A stretch of 64,000 nucleotides of DNA, from NCBI RefSeq assembly GCF_018736145.1, contig NZ_CP059997.1, positions 488,501 through 552,500 of the forward strand. Reading direction: 5' to 3'. Positions 48,714 to 57,256 of the stretch are shown here, piece by piece. A program made the position numbers and the translations under genes. The first letter of the stretch is position 1, and each line of letters begins with the position of its first letter. This DNA comes from Amycolatopsis sp. CA-230715 (GTDB taxonomy: Bacteria > Actinomycetota > Actinomycetes > Mycobacteriales > Pseudonocardiaceae). Under the pieces are notes generated by a model that was given only the letters and a program-made list of their open reading frames with translations, was not told the origin of the DNA and made no database searches.

Positions 48714-48749
48714 ACCTTATCGCACGGCGCCGGGCGCGCTCGGTAGCCT
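48714..48749. promoter_or_regulatory. Divergent promoters of pyrG and aroA
   Basis: Minus-strand TAAGGT (48719-48714) serves pyrG. Plus-strand TAGCCT (48744-48749) is a candidate -10 for aroA, giving a ~35-nt leader with AGGAAAG before GTG 48790. No pyrimidine attenuator-like structure is seen for pyrG, whose leader would be almost absent. Confidence 0.45.
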
Positions 48750-48789
48750 CGCCTAGTCACCTCGCCGGACTTCCAGGAAAGAGACCGCC

Positions 48790-50088
48790 GTGCCCCAGCC
48801 CGTCGCCGCACCGAACACCGGAAACACCTGGACAGCACCCGTCTCGGCGAGTCCGGTCGACGCCGTCGTCCGCGTCCCCGGCTCGAAGTCCATCACCAAC
48901 CGCGCCTACCTCCTCGCCGGGCTTTCCGCGGGCCCGACCGACGTGCGCGCGCCGCTCGACTCGCGCGACGCGCGCCTGATGCTCGGTGCGCTCGACGCGC
49001 TCGGCGGCGCGCACGAGTCCATCGTGGACGGTGTCCGGATCTCGCCGATCGTCACCGACAGCGACGGAGAGGTCGCTGTGGCGCTGGGAAACGCGGGCAC
49101 CGTGGCGCGGTTCACCCCCGCGCTCGCGGGCCTCGGTTCGCGGACCGTCCACTTCGACGGCGACGAGGCGATCCGCAGGCGGCCGATCGCCCCGCTGCTG
49201 CGCGCGCTCGCCGATCTCGGCGTCGATCTCGACGACGGCGGCCGCGGCGCCCCGCCGTTCACCGTGCGGGGCCACGGCGGGATTCCCGGCGGCACGGTCG
49301 AACTGGACTCGTCGGCTTCGAGCCAGTTCCTGTCCGCGCTGCTGCTCGCCGGGCCGTCGTTCACCGAGGGCGTCACCGTCCGGCTCGTCGGCGGGACCCC
49401 GCCGAGCGAACCGCACATCGCGATGACGCTCGACCTGCTGCGCCGCTTCGGAGCCGCACCCGAGCGCGACGGCACCGAGTTCCACGTCCCGCCCGCGCGC
49501 CTCTCGCTCGCCGAGTACACCGTCGAACCCGACCTGTCGACCGCCGCCCCGTTCGTGGTGGCTCCCGCGCTGACCGGCGGCACCGTGCGCCTCGAAGGCT
49601 GGCCCGCCGAAACCACCCAGCCGGGTGACTGGCTGCGGAGCCTGCTCGCCGAGCTGGGCCAGGAGGTCTCCCTCGACGAACGCGGCCTCACCGTCACCGG
49701 AACGGGGCACGTCCGGGGTGCCGAGCTGGACCTGCACGAGGTCGGCGAGCTGACCCCGGTGGTCGCGGCGCTGCTGTGCTTCGCCGACGGCCCGTCGACG
49801 ATCACCGGCGTCGCGCACCTGCGCGGCCACGAAACCGACCGGCTCGCCGCGCTGGCGACCGAGCTGTCCGCGCTGGGCGGCGACGTGACCGACACCGAGG
49901 ACGGCCTGCGGATCACCCCGGCGCCGCTGCGCGGGGGCGTGTTCCACACCTACGACGACCACCGGCTGGTGATGGCGGGCGCGGTGCTCGGGCTCCGCGT
50001 CGAGGGGGTCACCGTGGAAAACCCGGCGACGGTCGGCAAGACCTTCCCCGGGTTCACCGCCGCGTGGGAGTCGATGCTGCGCCGCTGA
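48790..50088 (+). CDS. aroA: 3-phosphoshikimate 1-carboxyvinyltransferase (EPSP synthase)
   Basis: AroA joins shikimate 3-phosphate and phosphoenolpyruvate in the chorismate pathway. The 432-residue product has the N-terminal VRVPGSKSITNRAYLLAGL and the inhibitor-contact motif ALGNAGTVARFTPALAG. Also present are VDSSASSQFLSALLLAG-type block (LDSSASSQFLSALLLAG) and the C-terminal DHRLVMAGAVLGLR. GNAGT is followed by V-A-R-F rather than A-M-R-P as in the classical plant/E. coli type, a known actinobacterial variant. GTG 48790 follows AGGAAAG. Confidence 0.96.
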   Translation: MPQPVAAPNTGNTWTAPVSASPVDAVVRVPGSKSITNRAYLLAGLSAGPTDVRAPLDSRDARLMLGALDALGGAHESIVDGVRISPIVTDSDGEVAVALGNAGTVARFTPALAGLGSRTVHFDGDEAIRRRPIAPLLRALADLGVDLDDGGRGAPPFTVRGHGGIPGGTVELDSSASSQFLSALLLAGPSFTEGVTVRLVGGTPPSEPHIAMTLDLLRRFGAAPERDGTEFHVPPARLSLAEYTVEPDLSTAAPFVVAPALTGGTVRLEGWPAETTQPGDWLRSLLAELGQEVSLDERGLTVTGTGHVRGAELDLHEVGELTPVVAALLCFADGPSTITGVAHLRGHETDRLAALATELSALGGDVTDTEDGLRITPAPLRGGVFHTYDDHRLVMAGAVLGLRVEGVTVENPATVGKTFPGFTAAWESMLRR

Positions 50089-50106
50089 CCGGACGCCCGC
50101 GACGGC

Positions 50107-50760
50107 TCAGAACTCGTCCGGGAACAGCGCTCTGAGCGTCACGTCGCGGTTCACCCTGACATGGCCGGAGCCGCAGTTCGCGGCGCGCTCGCGGTCACCG
50201 GACGCGATCGCCTCGAAGAGGTGCTCGTGCTCGGAGACCAGATCGTGCCAGTGCTCGTTCTGCCTGGTCAACCAGCGGAGCCTGCCCGCGAGCGGGTCGA
50301 GCACCGTAGTCAGCAGGCCGTTGCCCGCGATGGCCACGATCTCGTCGTGGAAACGCGTGTTGAGCTGCGCGATGCGCCGTGCGCGCCCGGCTTCCGTGGC
50401 GCGCGCCGCGTCGGCCAGCAGCCGTTCGAGGCGCTTCAGGTCGGCCCGGCTCGCCCGCGTCGCGGCAAGTCCGGCGGCCAGCCCTTCGAGTGCTTCGCGG
50501 ACGTCGAAGAGTTCCTCGACATCGGTGCGGTCGAGCTGGCGCACGACCACCCGCCGCGGCGAGGTGACCACCACGAACCCCTCGGACTCCAGGCTGCGGA
50601 TCGCCTCCCGCACCGGGACCCGCGACACCCCGAACGCCTCCGCCAGTTCGCGTTCGACCAGCCGGTCACCCGGTTTGAGCTCGCCGCCGACGATCCGCTC
50701 GCGCAGCTCGTCGATCACGCGGTGCCTGGTCGCCGCGAGCGGCTGCTCGGCACTGCCCAC
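50107..50760 (-). CDS. GntR-family regulator (FCD/FadR subfamily)
   Basis: The 217-residue product starts at GTG 50760 behind GGGGGAGG. The N-terminal winged helix has LKPGDRLVERELAEAFGV then SRVPVREAIRSLESEGFV. The C-terminal FCD domain has FDVREALEGLAAGLAA, the metal-ligand pattern with LNTRFHDEIVAIAGN and SEHEHLFEAIASGD with His residues. It is divergent from the NCS1 permease gene, with paired TTGGGATACCAA sites between, so it probably represses the permease-racemase unit in response to a small acid or the imported compound. Confidence 0.92.
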   Translation of the reverse strand: MGSAEQPLAATRHRVIDELRERIVGGELKPGDRLVERELAEAFGVSRVPVREAIRSLESEGFVVVTSPRRVVVRQLDRTDVEELFDVREALEGLAAGLAATRASRADLKRLERLLADAARATEAGRARRIAQLNTRFHDEIVAIAGNGLLTTVLDPLAGRLRWLTRQNEHWHDLVSEHEHLFEAIASGDRERAANCGSGHVRVNRDVTLRALFPDEF

Positions 50761-50792
50761 ACCACACCTCCCCCGGTCCCGTAACACGCCCC

Positions 50793-50872
50793 TTACCGGA
50801 GTTTACCGGCGAACCCCTTGACCACCGGCGCCGGCAGGGTGATATTGGGATACCAAAATTTGGGATACCAAA
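50793..50872. promoter_or_regulatory. Divergent GntR/permease control region with paired operators
   Basis: TTGGGATACCAAA occurs at 50845-50857 and 50860-50872 (15-bp period); each has TTGG/CCAA arms. A sigma-70-like promoter TTGACC (50818-50823), 17 nt, GATATT (50841-50846) drives the permease, so the first operator overlaps -10 and +1. TTACCGG is repeated at 50793 and 50803. Minus-strand TAAACT (50805-50800) is the likely -10 of the GntR gene. The upstream segment around 50841-50875 is locally AT-rich. Confidence 0.65.
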
Positions 50873-50894
50873 CCGCTCGTGTCCGGAGGCGACC

Positions 50895-52352
50895 GTGACC
50901 GCTGCGAACCTGGCCAAGACCGGCGAAACCGCCCCACCCCCGCTCGACGCGCCCGACGAACGGCTCTACAACGCCGATCTCGCCCCCGCGAAGCAACGCA
51001 CCTGGAAGGTCTACGACATCTTCGCGCTGTGGATGTCGGACGTGCACAACCTCGGGAACTACACCTTCGCGGCGGGCCTGTTCGTGCTCGGGCTCTCGGC
51101 GTGGCAGGTGTTCACCGCGCTGCTGTTCGGGTTCGTGGTGATCTACCTCGGGATGAACCTGATGGGCCGCATCGGGCAGCGCACCGGCGTGCCGTTCCCG
51201 GTGGTCGCGCGGCTGAGCTTCGGCACCTTCGGCGCCAACCTGCCCGCGCTGATCAGGGCCGTCATCGCGATCTTCTGGTACGGCATCCAGACCTACCTCG
51301 CGTCGGTGGCGATCACGGTGCTCGTGCTCGCCATCGACCCCGGGCTCACCCCGCTGACCCAGCACTCGTTCCTCGGGCTGCACGCGCTCGGCTGGATCTG
51401 CTTCCTGGTGCTGTGGGCGGCGCAGGCGCTCGTGCTGACCAGGGGCATGGAGGCGGTGCGGAAGTTCCAGGACTGGTGCGGGCCCGCGATCTGGGTGGTG
51501 ATGATCGCGCTCGCGGTCTGGATCCTCGCCGCGGCGGACTGGAACATCTCGCTGACGAGCAACCCGAAGCACCTCTCCGGCGGCGAGCAGGTGCGCCAGT
51601 GGTTCGGCGCGGCCGGGCTCATCCTGTCCATCTACGGCACGCTCATGCTGAACTTCTGCGATTTCTCCCGTTTCACCCCGGACCAGAAAACGGTGCGGCG
51701 CGGCAACTTCTGGGGCCTCCCGGTCAACTCGACCGCGTTCGCGCTGCTGTCGGTGCTGGTGACCGCGGGCAGCCTGCAGGTGTTCGGCGAGGCGATCACC
51801 GATCCCGCCGAACTGCTCGCCAGGATCCACAACACCCCGGTGCTCATCATCGGCGCGCTCACCTTCGCCATCGCCACCATGGGCGTCAACATCGTCGCCA
51901 ACTTCGTCTCGCCCGCATACGACCTGGCGAACATCTGGCCGAAGCGGATCAGCTTCACCGTCGGCGGGATGATCAGCGCGGTCGCCGCGCTGTGTGTGCT
52001 GCCGTGGAAGCTGTACTCCTCCCCCGCCGTGGTCAACTACTTCCTCGGCGGGCTCGGCGCCTTCCTCGGGCCGCTGTTCGGGATCATGGTCGTGGACTAC
52101 TACCTGATCAAGCGCGGGACCGTGGACGTGGCCAAGCTGTTCGACGGCGGCAAGTCCTCGCCGTACCACTACCGGCGCGGGGTGAACCCGGTCGCGTTCG
52201 GGGTGTTCGTGCCGACCGCCGCCCTCGCCGCGGTGATCGCACTGGTGCCCGCGCTCGCGCCGGTCGCGCCGTATTCGTGGTTCGTCGGCACCGGAACCGC
52301 CGCGCTGGCCTACTTCCTGTGCTCGCGCCGCTCCCGCGCCGAGGCGGCGTGA
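50895..52352 (+). CDS. NCS1-family permease (allantoin / cytosine / hydantoin type)
   Basis: The 485-residue product has twelve predicted membrane segments and NCS1 features: NADLAPAKQRTWKVYDIFALW near the N-terminus (two stretches), GFVVIYLGMNLMGRIGQRTGV, and the loop FWYGIQTYLASVAI. The region NFCDFSRFTPDQKTVRRGNFWG and the C-terminal DYYLIKRGTVDV are also conserved. The family imports nucleobases, allantoin or hydantoins with H+ or Na+. GTG 50895 follows GGAGG. It is coupled to the racemase gene through TGATG and lies behind GntR-type operators, so a substrate with a racemisable carbon such as a hydantoin or allantoin is favoured. Confidence 0.9.
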   Translation: MTAANLAKTGETAPPPLDAPDERLYNADLAPAKQRTWKVYDIFALWMSDVHNLGNYTFAAGLFVLGLSAWQVFTALLFGFVVIYLGMNLMGRIGQRTGVPFPVVARLSFGTFGANLPALIRAVIAIFWYGIQTYLASVAITVLVLAIDPGLTPLTQHSFLGLHALGWICFLVLWAAQALVLTRGMEAVRKFQDWCGPAIWVVMIALAVWILAAADWNISLTSNPKHLSGGEQVRQWFGAAGLILSIYGTLMLNFCDFSRFTPDQKTVRRGNFWGLPVNSTAFALLSVLVTAGSLQVFGEAITDPAELLARIHNTPVLIIGALTFAIATMGVNIVANFVSPAYDLANIWPKRISFTVGGMISAVAALCVLPWKLYSSPAVVNYFLGGLGAFLGPLFGIMVVDYYLIKRGTVDVAKLFDGGKSSPYHYRRGVNPVAFGVFVPTAALAAVIALVPALAPVAPYSWFVGTGTAALAYFLCSRRSRAEAA

Positions 52353-53056
52353 TGCGGCTGCTCGTGACCAACTGCAACACGACCGAGACGATGACGAAGG
52401 AAATCGAAGCGGGTGCCCGCGCCGCGGCGAGCCCCTGCACCGAGATCCTCGCCAGAACCCCTTGCTGGGGCCCGGAATCCGCGGAAGGCTGGTACGACAG
52501 CTTCCTCAGCGCGGCCGCCGTGCTGGACCTCCTCCGCACCTGCGACGACGAGTTCGACGCCGTCGTGCTCGCCGGTTTCGGCGAGCACGGCCGTGAAGGA
52601 GCGCGGGAACTGCTCGACGTGCCCGTCGTCGACATCACCGAGGCGGGCGCGCATTTCGCCTGCCTGCTCGGCCGCCGCTACGGCGTGGTGACCACATTGG
52701 ACAGAACCTGCGGGCTGATCGAAGACAGCCTGCACACGGCCGGGGTCGCGGCGAACTGCGTCGCGGTGGCGGGTACCGGGCTCGGCGTGCTGGAACTCGC
52801 CGACGAAGGGCGCACGGAATCCGCTCTGCTGACCGCGGGCCGCCGTGCGCGCGACGCCGGGGCCGAGGTGCTCGTGCTCGGCTGCGCCGGGATGACCGGG
52901 CTGGACCGGCGGCTCGGCGCGATGCTGGGCATCCCGGTGATCGACGGCGTCGGCGCCGCCGTCCGGCTCGCCGAATCGCTGGTGGCACTGGGCCTTTCCA
53001 CCAGCAGGGCGGGCTCCTATGCGAAACCGCTCCCGAAGGAGCGCCGCTGGCGCTGA
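52352..53056 (+). CDS. Asp/Glu/hydantoin racemase family protein
   Basis: The 234-residue product has the racemase signature with two cysteines: LAGFGEHGREGARELLDVPVV replaces the usual first Cys loop with Gly-Glu-His in this position, while the second Cys is clear in VLVLGCAGMTGLDRRLG. The N-terminal NCNTTETMTKEIEAGAR is typical of the hydantoin racemase/AroM-like group. Loss of the first Cys would weaken a two-base racemase mechanism, so the enzyme might be an isomerase or decarboxylase-like relative. ATG 52352 overlaps the permease stop (TGATG). Confidence 0.85.
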   Translation: MRLLVTNCNTTETMTKEIEAGARAAASPCTEILARTPCWGPESAEGWYDSFLSAAAVLDLLRTCDDEFDAVVLAGFGEHGREGARELLDVPVVDITEAGAHFACLLGRRYGVVTTLDRTCGLIEDSLHTAGVAANCVAVAGTGLGVLELADEGRTESALLTAGRRARDAGAEVLVLGCAGMTGLDRRLGAMLGIPVIDGVGAAVRLAESLVALGLSTSRAGSYAKPLPKERRWR

Positions 53057-53067
53057 GCGGGCCGCGA

Positions 53068-54015
53068 TCAGTTCGCGGGGTGCTTCACGCCGGGGGCTGG
53101 CGCCTGCGCGTTGCCCGCGATGCCGTACCGGCCCGCGGCGCCGTCGAGCTGTTCGCGCAGCGCGAGGATCGCGCTGACCCGTCCCGCCGCCGTGTTCACG
53201 TTGTCCACAGTGGACAGGATCGAGGTGGCGGAGGTGTCCGCGCGGACGTTGCCGATCGCGCCGGTGCCCTCCGCCGACTCGGGGTCGCCCGCCAGCACGG
53301 CGCCCGCACCGGCTCGGTCGAGCTGCGTGGCGAACCGGGCGAGCGTGGCGGCCTTGTCGCCCGCGCCGTCACCGCTCGCCTTGCCACCGGTGAGCACGAT
53401 CGCGAGCTGGGCCGGTCGCACGTTCTCGCTCGGCTTCGCGAAACCGCCGTCGGTGAGCCCGCCGAGCGCCGCCGCGAGTTCGTCCGGAGTGGACTGCGGC
53501 TGCGCGTTGTCCTTGTTGAGCAACGCCACCGAGCCCAGCAGCGCGCCCGCGAGGGTGCCGGGGTCGCCCGCGGTGGGGAACTTCGCCCCCGCGGGCTGCA
53601 GCCGCGTGACCACCTGGCGCAGCTGGTCGGCCTTGTCCGGGTCGGAGAACGCGGCGGTCAGCTGGATCTCGCCGGTGACGGTCGCGCCCGCCTGCCCGGC
53701 GAGCTGCTTGAGCGCGTCGCGGTCGGACGGCCGGGCGTCGTCAGTGGTCACCAGCACGATGGATCGCTTGTCGAGCGCGCCCGCGACCACCTTCGGGCCG
53801 GTGGCCCCGGCGAACGCGTCGGCGTCGGCGAGCCTGGCGTCGAGCGCGGCGCGCTGGCCTTCGAGATCGGAGACCTGCGACGCGAGCTTGCCCTTCTCGT
53901 CGGACAGCCCCGACAGCAGCGACCCGTTCAGCGCCGTCGACCCCAGAACGACCCCGATGGCCAGTGCCAGGAACGCGGCGGCGATCGAGACGATGTGGTA
54001 CCGCAGAGAAATCAC
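53068..54015 (-). CDS. steB: SteB/MctB-like membrane protein
   Basis: The 315-residue product has one N-terminal membrane helix (YHIVSIAAAFLALAIGVVLG), a coiled-coil (KLASQVSDLEGQRAALDARL) and an Ala-rich extracytoplasmic domain. It matches the family named copper transporter MctB in mycobacteria (Rv1698) and SteB in Corynebacterium, where SteA-SteB act at the division septum. Which role holds here cannot be told from sequence. GTG 54015 overlaps the steA stop (GTGA). It is the last gene of the rrn-proximal operon. Confidence 0.85.
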   Translation of the reverse strand: MISLRYHIVSIAAAFLALAIGVVLGSTALNGSLLSGLSDEKGKLASQVSDLEGQRAALDARLADADAFAGATGPKVVAGALDKRSIVLVTTDDARPSDRDALKQLAGQAGATVTGEIQLTAAFSDPDKADQLRQVVTRLQPAGAKFPTAGDPGTLAGALLGSVALLNKDNAQPQSTPDELAAALGGLTDGGFAKPSENVRPAQLAIVLTGGKASGDGAGDKAATLARFATQLDRAGAGAVLAGDPESAEGTGAIGNVRADTSATSILSTVDNVNTAAGRVSAILALREQLDGAAGRYGIAGNAQAPAPGVKHPAN

Positions 54016-55196
54016 GTGAAGAGCCCCTTGACCCAGCCGGTGAACGAGTTCCAGGTGCGCACGATCCAGTCGAGGTAGACGTCGCCGACATCGGAGACCA
54101 GCAACGCGGCGATCACCACCACGAGGGCCGCGAGCACCAGCAGCACGACGGCGCCGAGCGACACCCTGCTGCGGTGGAGCGTGGCGACGGCCTTGCCGTC
54201 GACGAGTTTCGTGCCGAGCTTCAGCCGGGTCAGGAAGGTCGACGGGTTGGACCCCGCCCTGCCGTGGTCGAGGAACTCCCGCAGCGTCGCCTGGAACCCG
54301 ACGGTCACCACGAGGCTCGCTTCGTGGGCGTCGGCGAGCAGGAGCGCGAGGTCCTCGGAGTTGCCGGAGGCGGGGAAGGTCACCGCGCCGATGCCGAGGT
54401 CCTGGATCCGCTCGACCCCCGGCGCGTGCCCGTCGGGCTGCGCGGGCACGACGACCTCGCCGCCGCTCTTGAGCGTGTCCGCCTCGATCGCCTGCGGGTC
54501 ACCGACGATGACGTCGGGGTCGTATCCCTGCGCGCGCAGGGCGTCCGCGCCGCCGTCCACGCCGACGAGCACGGGCCGGTGCTCGGAGATGTACTTCTTC
54601 AGGTGCTTGAGGTCCTCGGCGTGCCCCTTGCCCGGCGCGACGACCAGCACGTGCCGGTCCCGCAGCGAAACCCGGAGCTCGGGCACCCCGACCCCGTCGA
54701 GGATCAGGGTGCGCTCGCGGCGGAGGAACTCGATCGTGTTCGCCGAGAAGGCTTCCAGCTGGGTGGACATCCCGGCCTTCGCCTCGATCATCTGGTCGGC
54801 GACGCTCTCGCGCGTCTGCTCGACCCCGGCGGCGACCTTGCGCTCGCCGATGTAGACCGCGCCCTCGTGCAGGCGCAGCTTGCTGCCGTCCTTGACCGCG
54901 CGCAGCACCTCGCCGCCGACTCCGTCGATCAGCGGGATCTGCGCGCCGACCAGGATTTCCGGGCCCAGGTTGGGGAACCGGCCCGAGATCGACGGCGAAG
55001 CGTTCACCACCCCGGCGACCTCCGCGGTCACCAGCGCGTCCGCGGTCGCCCGGTCCAGGTCGAGCTGGTCGAGCACCACGATGTCGCCGGGACCGACCCG
55101 GCGCAGCAGCTCCCGGGTACGCCGGTCGACCCTCGCCACCCCGGTGATACCGGGCAGCGTCTCCTGGTTCCGCGCGAGCAAGCCGGTGAGCTTCAT
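54012..55196 (-). CDS. steA: SteA-like putative cytokinetic ring protein
   Basis: The 394-residue product has an N-terminal domain (LTGLLARNQETLPGITGVAR), a thiamin pyrophosphokinase-like core (YISEHRPVLVGVDGGADAL, then YDPDVIVGDPQAI) and a C-terminal membrane helix (VSLGAVVLLVLAALVVVIAAL, shown split as VSLGAVVLLVL and AALVVVIAALLV). Corynebacterial SteA localises with SteB at the division ring and affects cell-wall hydrolysis and antibiotic sensitivity. It lies between recN and steB as in mycobacteria (Rv1697). No strong ribosome-binding site is seen at ATG 55196. Confidence 0.9.
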   Translation of the reverse strand: MKLTGLLARNQETLPGITGVARVDRRTRELLRRVGPGDIVVLDQLDLDRATADALVTAEVAGVVNASPSISGRFPNLGPEILVGAQIPLIDGVGGEVLRAVKDGSKLRLHEGAVYIGERKVAAGVEQTRESVADQMIEAKAGMSTQLEAFSANTIEFLRRERTLILDGVGVPELRVSLRDRHVLVVAPGKGHAEDLKHLKKYISEHRPVLVGVDGGADALRAQGYDPDVIVGDPQAIEADTLKSGGEVVVPAQPDGHAPGVERIQDLGIGAVTFPASGNSEDLALLLADAHEASLVVTVGFQATLREFLDHGRAGSNPSTFLTRLKLGTKLVDGKAVATLHRSRVSLGAVVLLVLAALVVVIAALLVSDVGDVYLDWIVRTWNSFTGWVKGLFT

Positions 55197-55323
55197 GGGA
55201 CTGATGGTGACAAATGGACACCTGATGACAGAGCCGCCACGCCGTAGCGGACCGCCACCTCTTGGCGTCGATTCGAAAACCTGCTAGGGCTCACCCGGGG
55301 ACGAACAAGGGCGCCCCGCGAGC

Positions 55324-57135
55324 TCATTTCCCCCTTTTGCGTGCCGCGGAAACCGTCTTCTTCTTGCCACCGCGCGCCTTTTTCGGCGCGGCGACCTTGT
55401 CCGCCTCGGCCGCGGTGAGCAGTTCCTCGGCGTGGGCCCTGCCGCTTTCGGTGTCGTCCATGCCGGCGAGCATCCTGGCTAGTTCGAGCACCCGCTCGGA
55501 CTGCTCCAGCACGCGCACCCCGCTGCGGGTGATGCCGTCGGCGGTGCCCTTGTCCACCACGCAGTGGCGGTCGGCGAACGCGGCGACCTGCGGCAGGTGC
55601 GTCACCACGAGCACCTGGTGGCTGCGCGCGAGCCGGGCCAGCCGACGCCCGATCTCGACCGCCGCGCGCCCGCCGACCCCGGCGTCGACCTCGTCGAAGA
55701 CCAGCGTGGGCACCGTGTCGGCGTGCGCGAGCACCACCTCGATCGCCAGCATCACGCGGGACAGCTCACCGCCGGAAGCCGCCTTGTGCACCGGCAGCGG
55801 TGGCGCGCCCCCGTGCGCGCGCAACCGCAGCTCCACGTCGTCGACGCCGTCGGCGCCCGCGTGCACCAGTGCGCCGCCGACCTTCAGCGCGTGCGGATCG
55901 GTCTCCTCGGCGGCCCTGGTGCCGACGGTGACCTCGATCTCCGCCTGCCCCATCGCCAGCCCGGACAGCTCGGCCGTCACCTCGTCGGACAGCTCGGCCG
56001 CCGCGGCGGTGCGCGCCTTCGACAGCTCCGCGGCGTGCTCGGCCAGCCGCGCCGCCAGTTCGTCGCGGCGCGCCGCCAGCTCGGCGAGCGCCTCCTCCGA
56101 AGTATCCATTGTGGACAAACGGGCGCTCGCGTCCTCGGCCCAGGCGAGCACGCCGTCGACGTCCGCGGCGTACTTGCGGGTCAGCCGCTTGAGATCGGCC
56201 TGCCTGGCGAGCACCTGCTCCAGCCGCTGCGGATCGGCTTCGAGCCCGTCGAGGTACCCGCCCAGCTCGGAGCCGACGTCGGCGAGCAGCACCGCGGCCT
56301 CGGCCAGCCTCGGCTCCAGATCGCGCAGCGCCGAGTCCTCGGCGCCGGAAAGCCTGCGCCGCGCTTCACCCAGCAGTCCCAGTGCGCCCGGCACCTCGGG
56401 ATCACCGTCCGCCGCACCGGCGACCGCGTCGTGCGCGGCGGTCGCGGCCGCGCGCAGCTCGTCGGCCGCGGCGAGCCGTTTGACCTGTTCGGCCAGCTCG
56501 GCGTCCTCACCTGCCCGCGGATCGACCGCGGTGATCTCGTCGAGCCCGTGCCGCAGCAGATCGGCCTGCTGCGCCAGCTCGCGCGAGCGGGTCTGCCGTT
56601 CGGTCAGCTCGCTGACCACGGACTGCCACTCCTCCCGGACCTCGCGGTAGCGCGCGAGCGGCCCGGACACGGCGTCCCCGGCGAACCGGTCGAGCACGTC
56701 CCGCTGCTCGGCGGAGCGCAGCAGCCGCAGCTGGTCGTTCTGGCCGTGCACCGCCAGCAGCCCGTCGGCCAGATCGGACAGCACGTTCACCGGAACGGAC
56801 CGGCCACCGAGGTGCGCGCGGGACCGCCCGTCCGCACTTACCGACCGCATCGCGATCAGACTGCCGTCCTCGTCCGCCTCACCGCCCGCGTCGGTGACGA
56901 TCCGGGCGACGTGTTCGGCGAACACCCCGTCGAAACGGCCCTCGACGACGGCGCGCCCCGACCCGTTCCGCACCTTGGACGCCTCCGACCGTCCGCCGGA
57001 GAGCAGGTGCAGCCCGGTGACCACCATGGTCTTGCCCGCACCGGTCTCCCCGGTGACCACGGTGAATCCCGGGTGCAGTTCGAGCAGGGCGTCCTCGATG
57101 ACCCCGAGGCCCTGGATGCGCATCTCGGCCAGCAC
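55324..57135 (-). CDS. recN: DNA repair protein RecN
   Basis: RecN is an SMC-like ATPase for double-strand break repair. The 603-residue product has Walker A in TVVTGETGAGKTMVVTGLHLL, a central coiled-coil region, and the C-terminal signature LSRVMLAIEVVL with Walker B TLVFDEVDAGVGG. A basic Lys/Arg tail ends KKKTVSAARKRGK. GTG 57135 is used. An 18-bp perfect palindrome lies ~78 nt upstream. The 127-nt gap to steA holds a weak GC-rich stem near the stop (~55288-55325) and no gene. Confidence 0.95.
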   Translation of the reverse strand: MLAEMRIQGLGVIEDALLELHPGFTVVTGETGAGKTMVVTGLHLLSGGRSEASKVRNGSGRAVVEGRFDGVFAEHVARIVTDAGGEADEDGSLIAMRSVSADGRSRAHLGGRSVPVNVLSDLADGLLAVHGQNDQLRLLRSAEQRDVLDRFAGDAVSGPLARYREVREEWQSVVSELTERQTRSRELAQQADLLRHGLDEITAVDPRAGEDAELAEQVKRLAAADELRAAATAAHDAVAGAADGDPEVPGALGLLGEARRRLSGAEDSALRDLEPRLAEAAVLLADVGSELGGYLDGLEADPQRLEQVLARQADLKRLTRKYAADVDGVLAWAEDASARLSTMDTSEEALAELAARRDELAARLAEHAAELSKARTAAAAELSDEVTAELSGLAMGQAEIEVTVGTRAAEETDPHALKVGGALVHAGADGVDDVELRLRAHGGAPPLPVHKAASGGELSRVMLAIEVVLAHADTVPTLVFDEVDAGVGGRAAVEIGRRLARLARSHQVLVVTHLPQVAAFADRHCVVDKGTADGITRSGVRVLEQSERVLELARMLAGMDDTESGRAHAEELLTAAEADKVAAPKKARGGKKKTVSAARKRGK

Positions 57136-57212
57136 GAGGACACCGTAGCGGCCCGAGCCTACGGGACGCGCGCGGCAGGGGGCCGTGGCACGAGAAAAGC
57201 AGTGAATTCCTG

Positions 57213-57230
57213 GCGAACGGATCCGTTCGC
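57213..57230. promoter_or_regulatory. 18-bp perfect palindrome upstream of recN
   Basis: GCGAACGGATCCGTTCGC reads identically on both strands. It resembles the actinobacterial LexA box (GAAC-N4-GTTC) but has a 6-base centre (GGATCC). It lies between nadK and recN, 78 nt before the recN GTG, and could be an SOS-related or other operator. Confidence 0.5.
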
Positions 57231-57256
57231 CCGCCCGTCACCCACCACGGGCTCGC

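Noticed and set aside
57213..57230. Calling the recN-upstream palindrome a LexA box outright
   Set aside because: The half-sites GAAC/GTTC are 6 bp apart rather than 4, so it is kept as a candidate site only.
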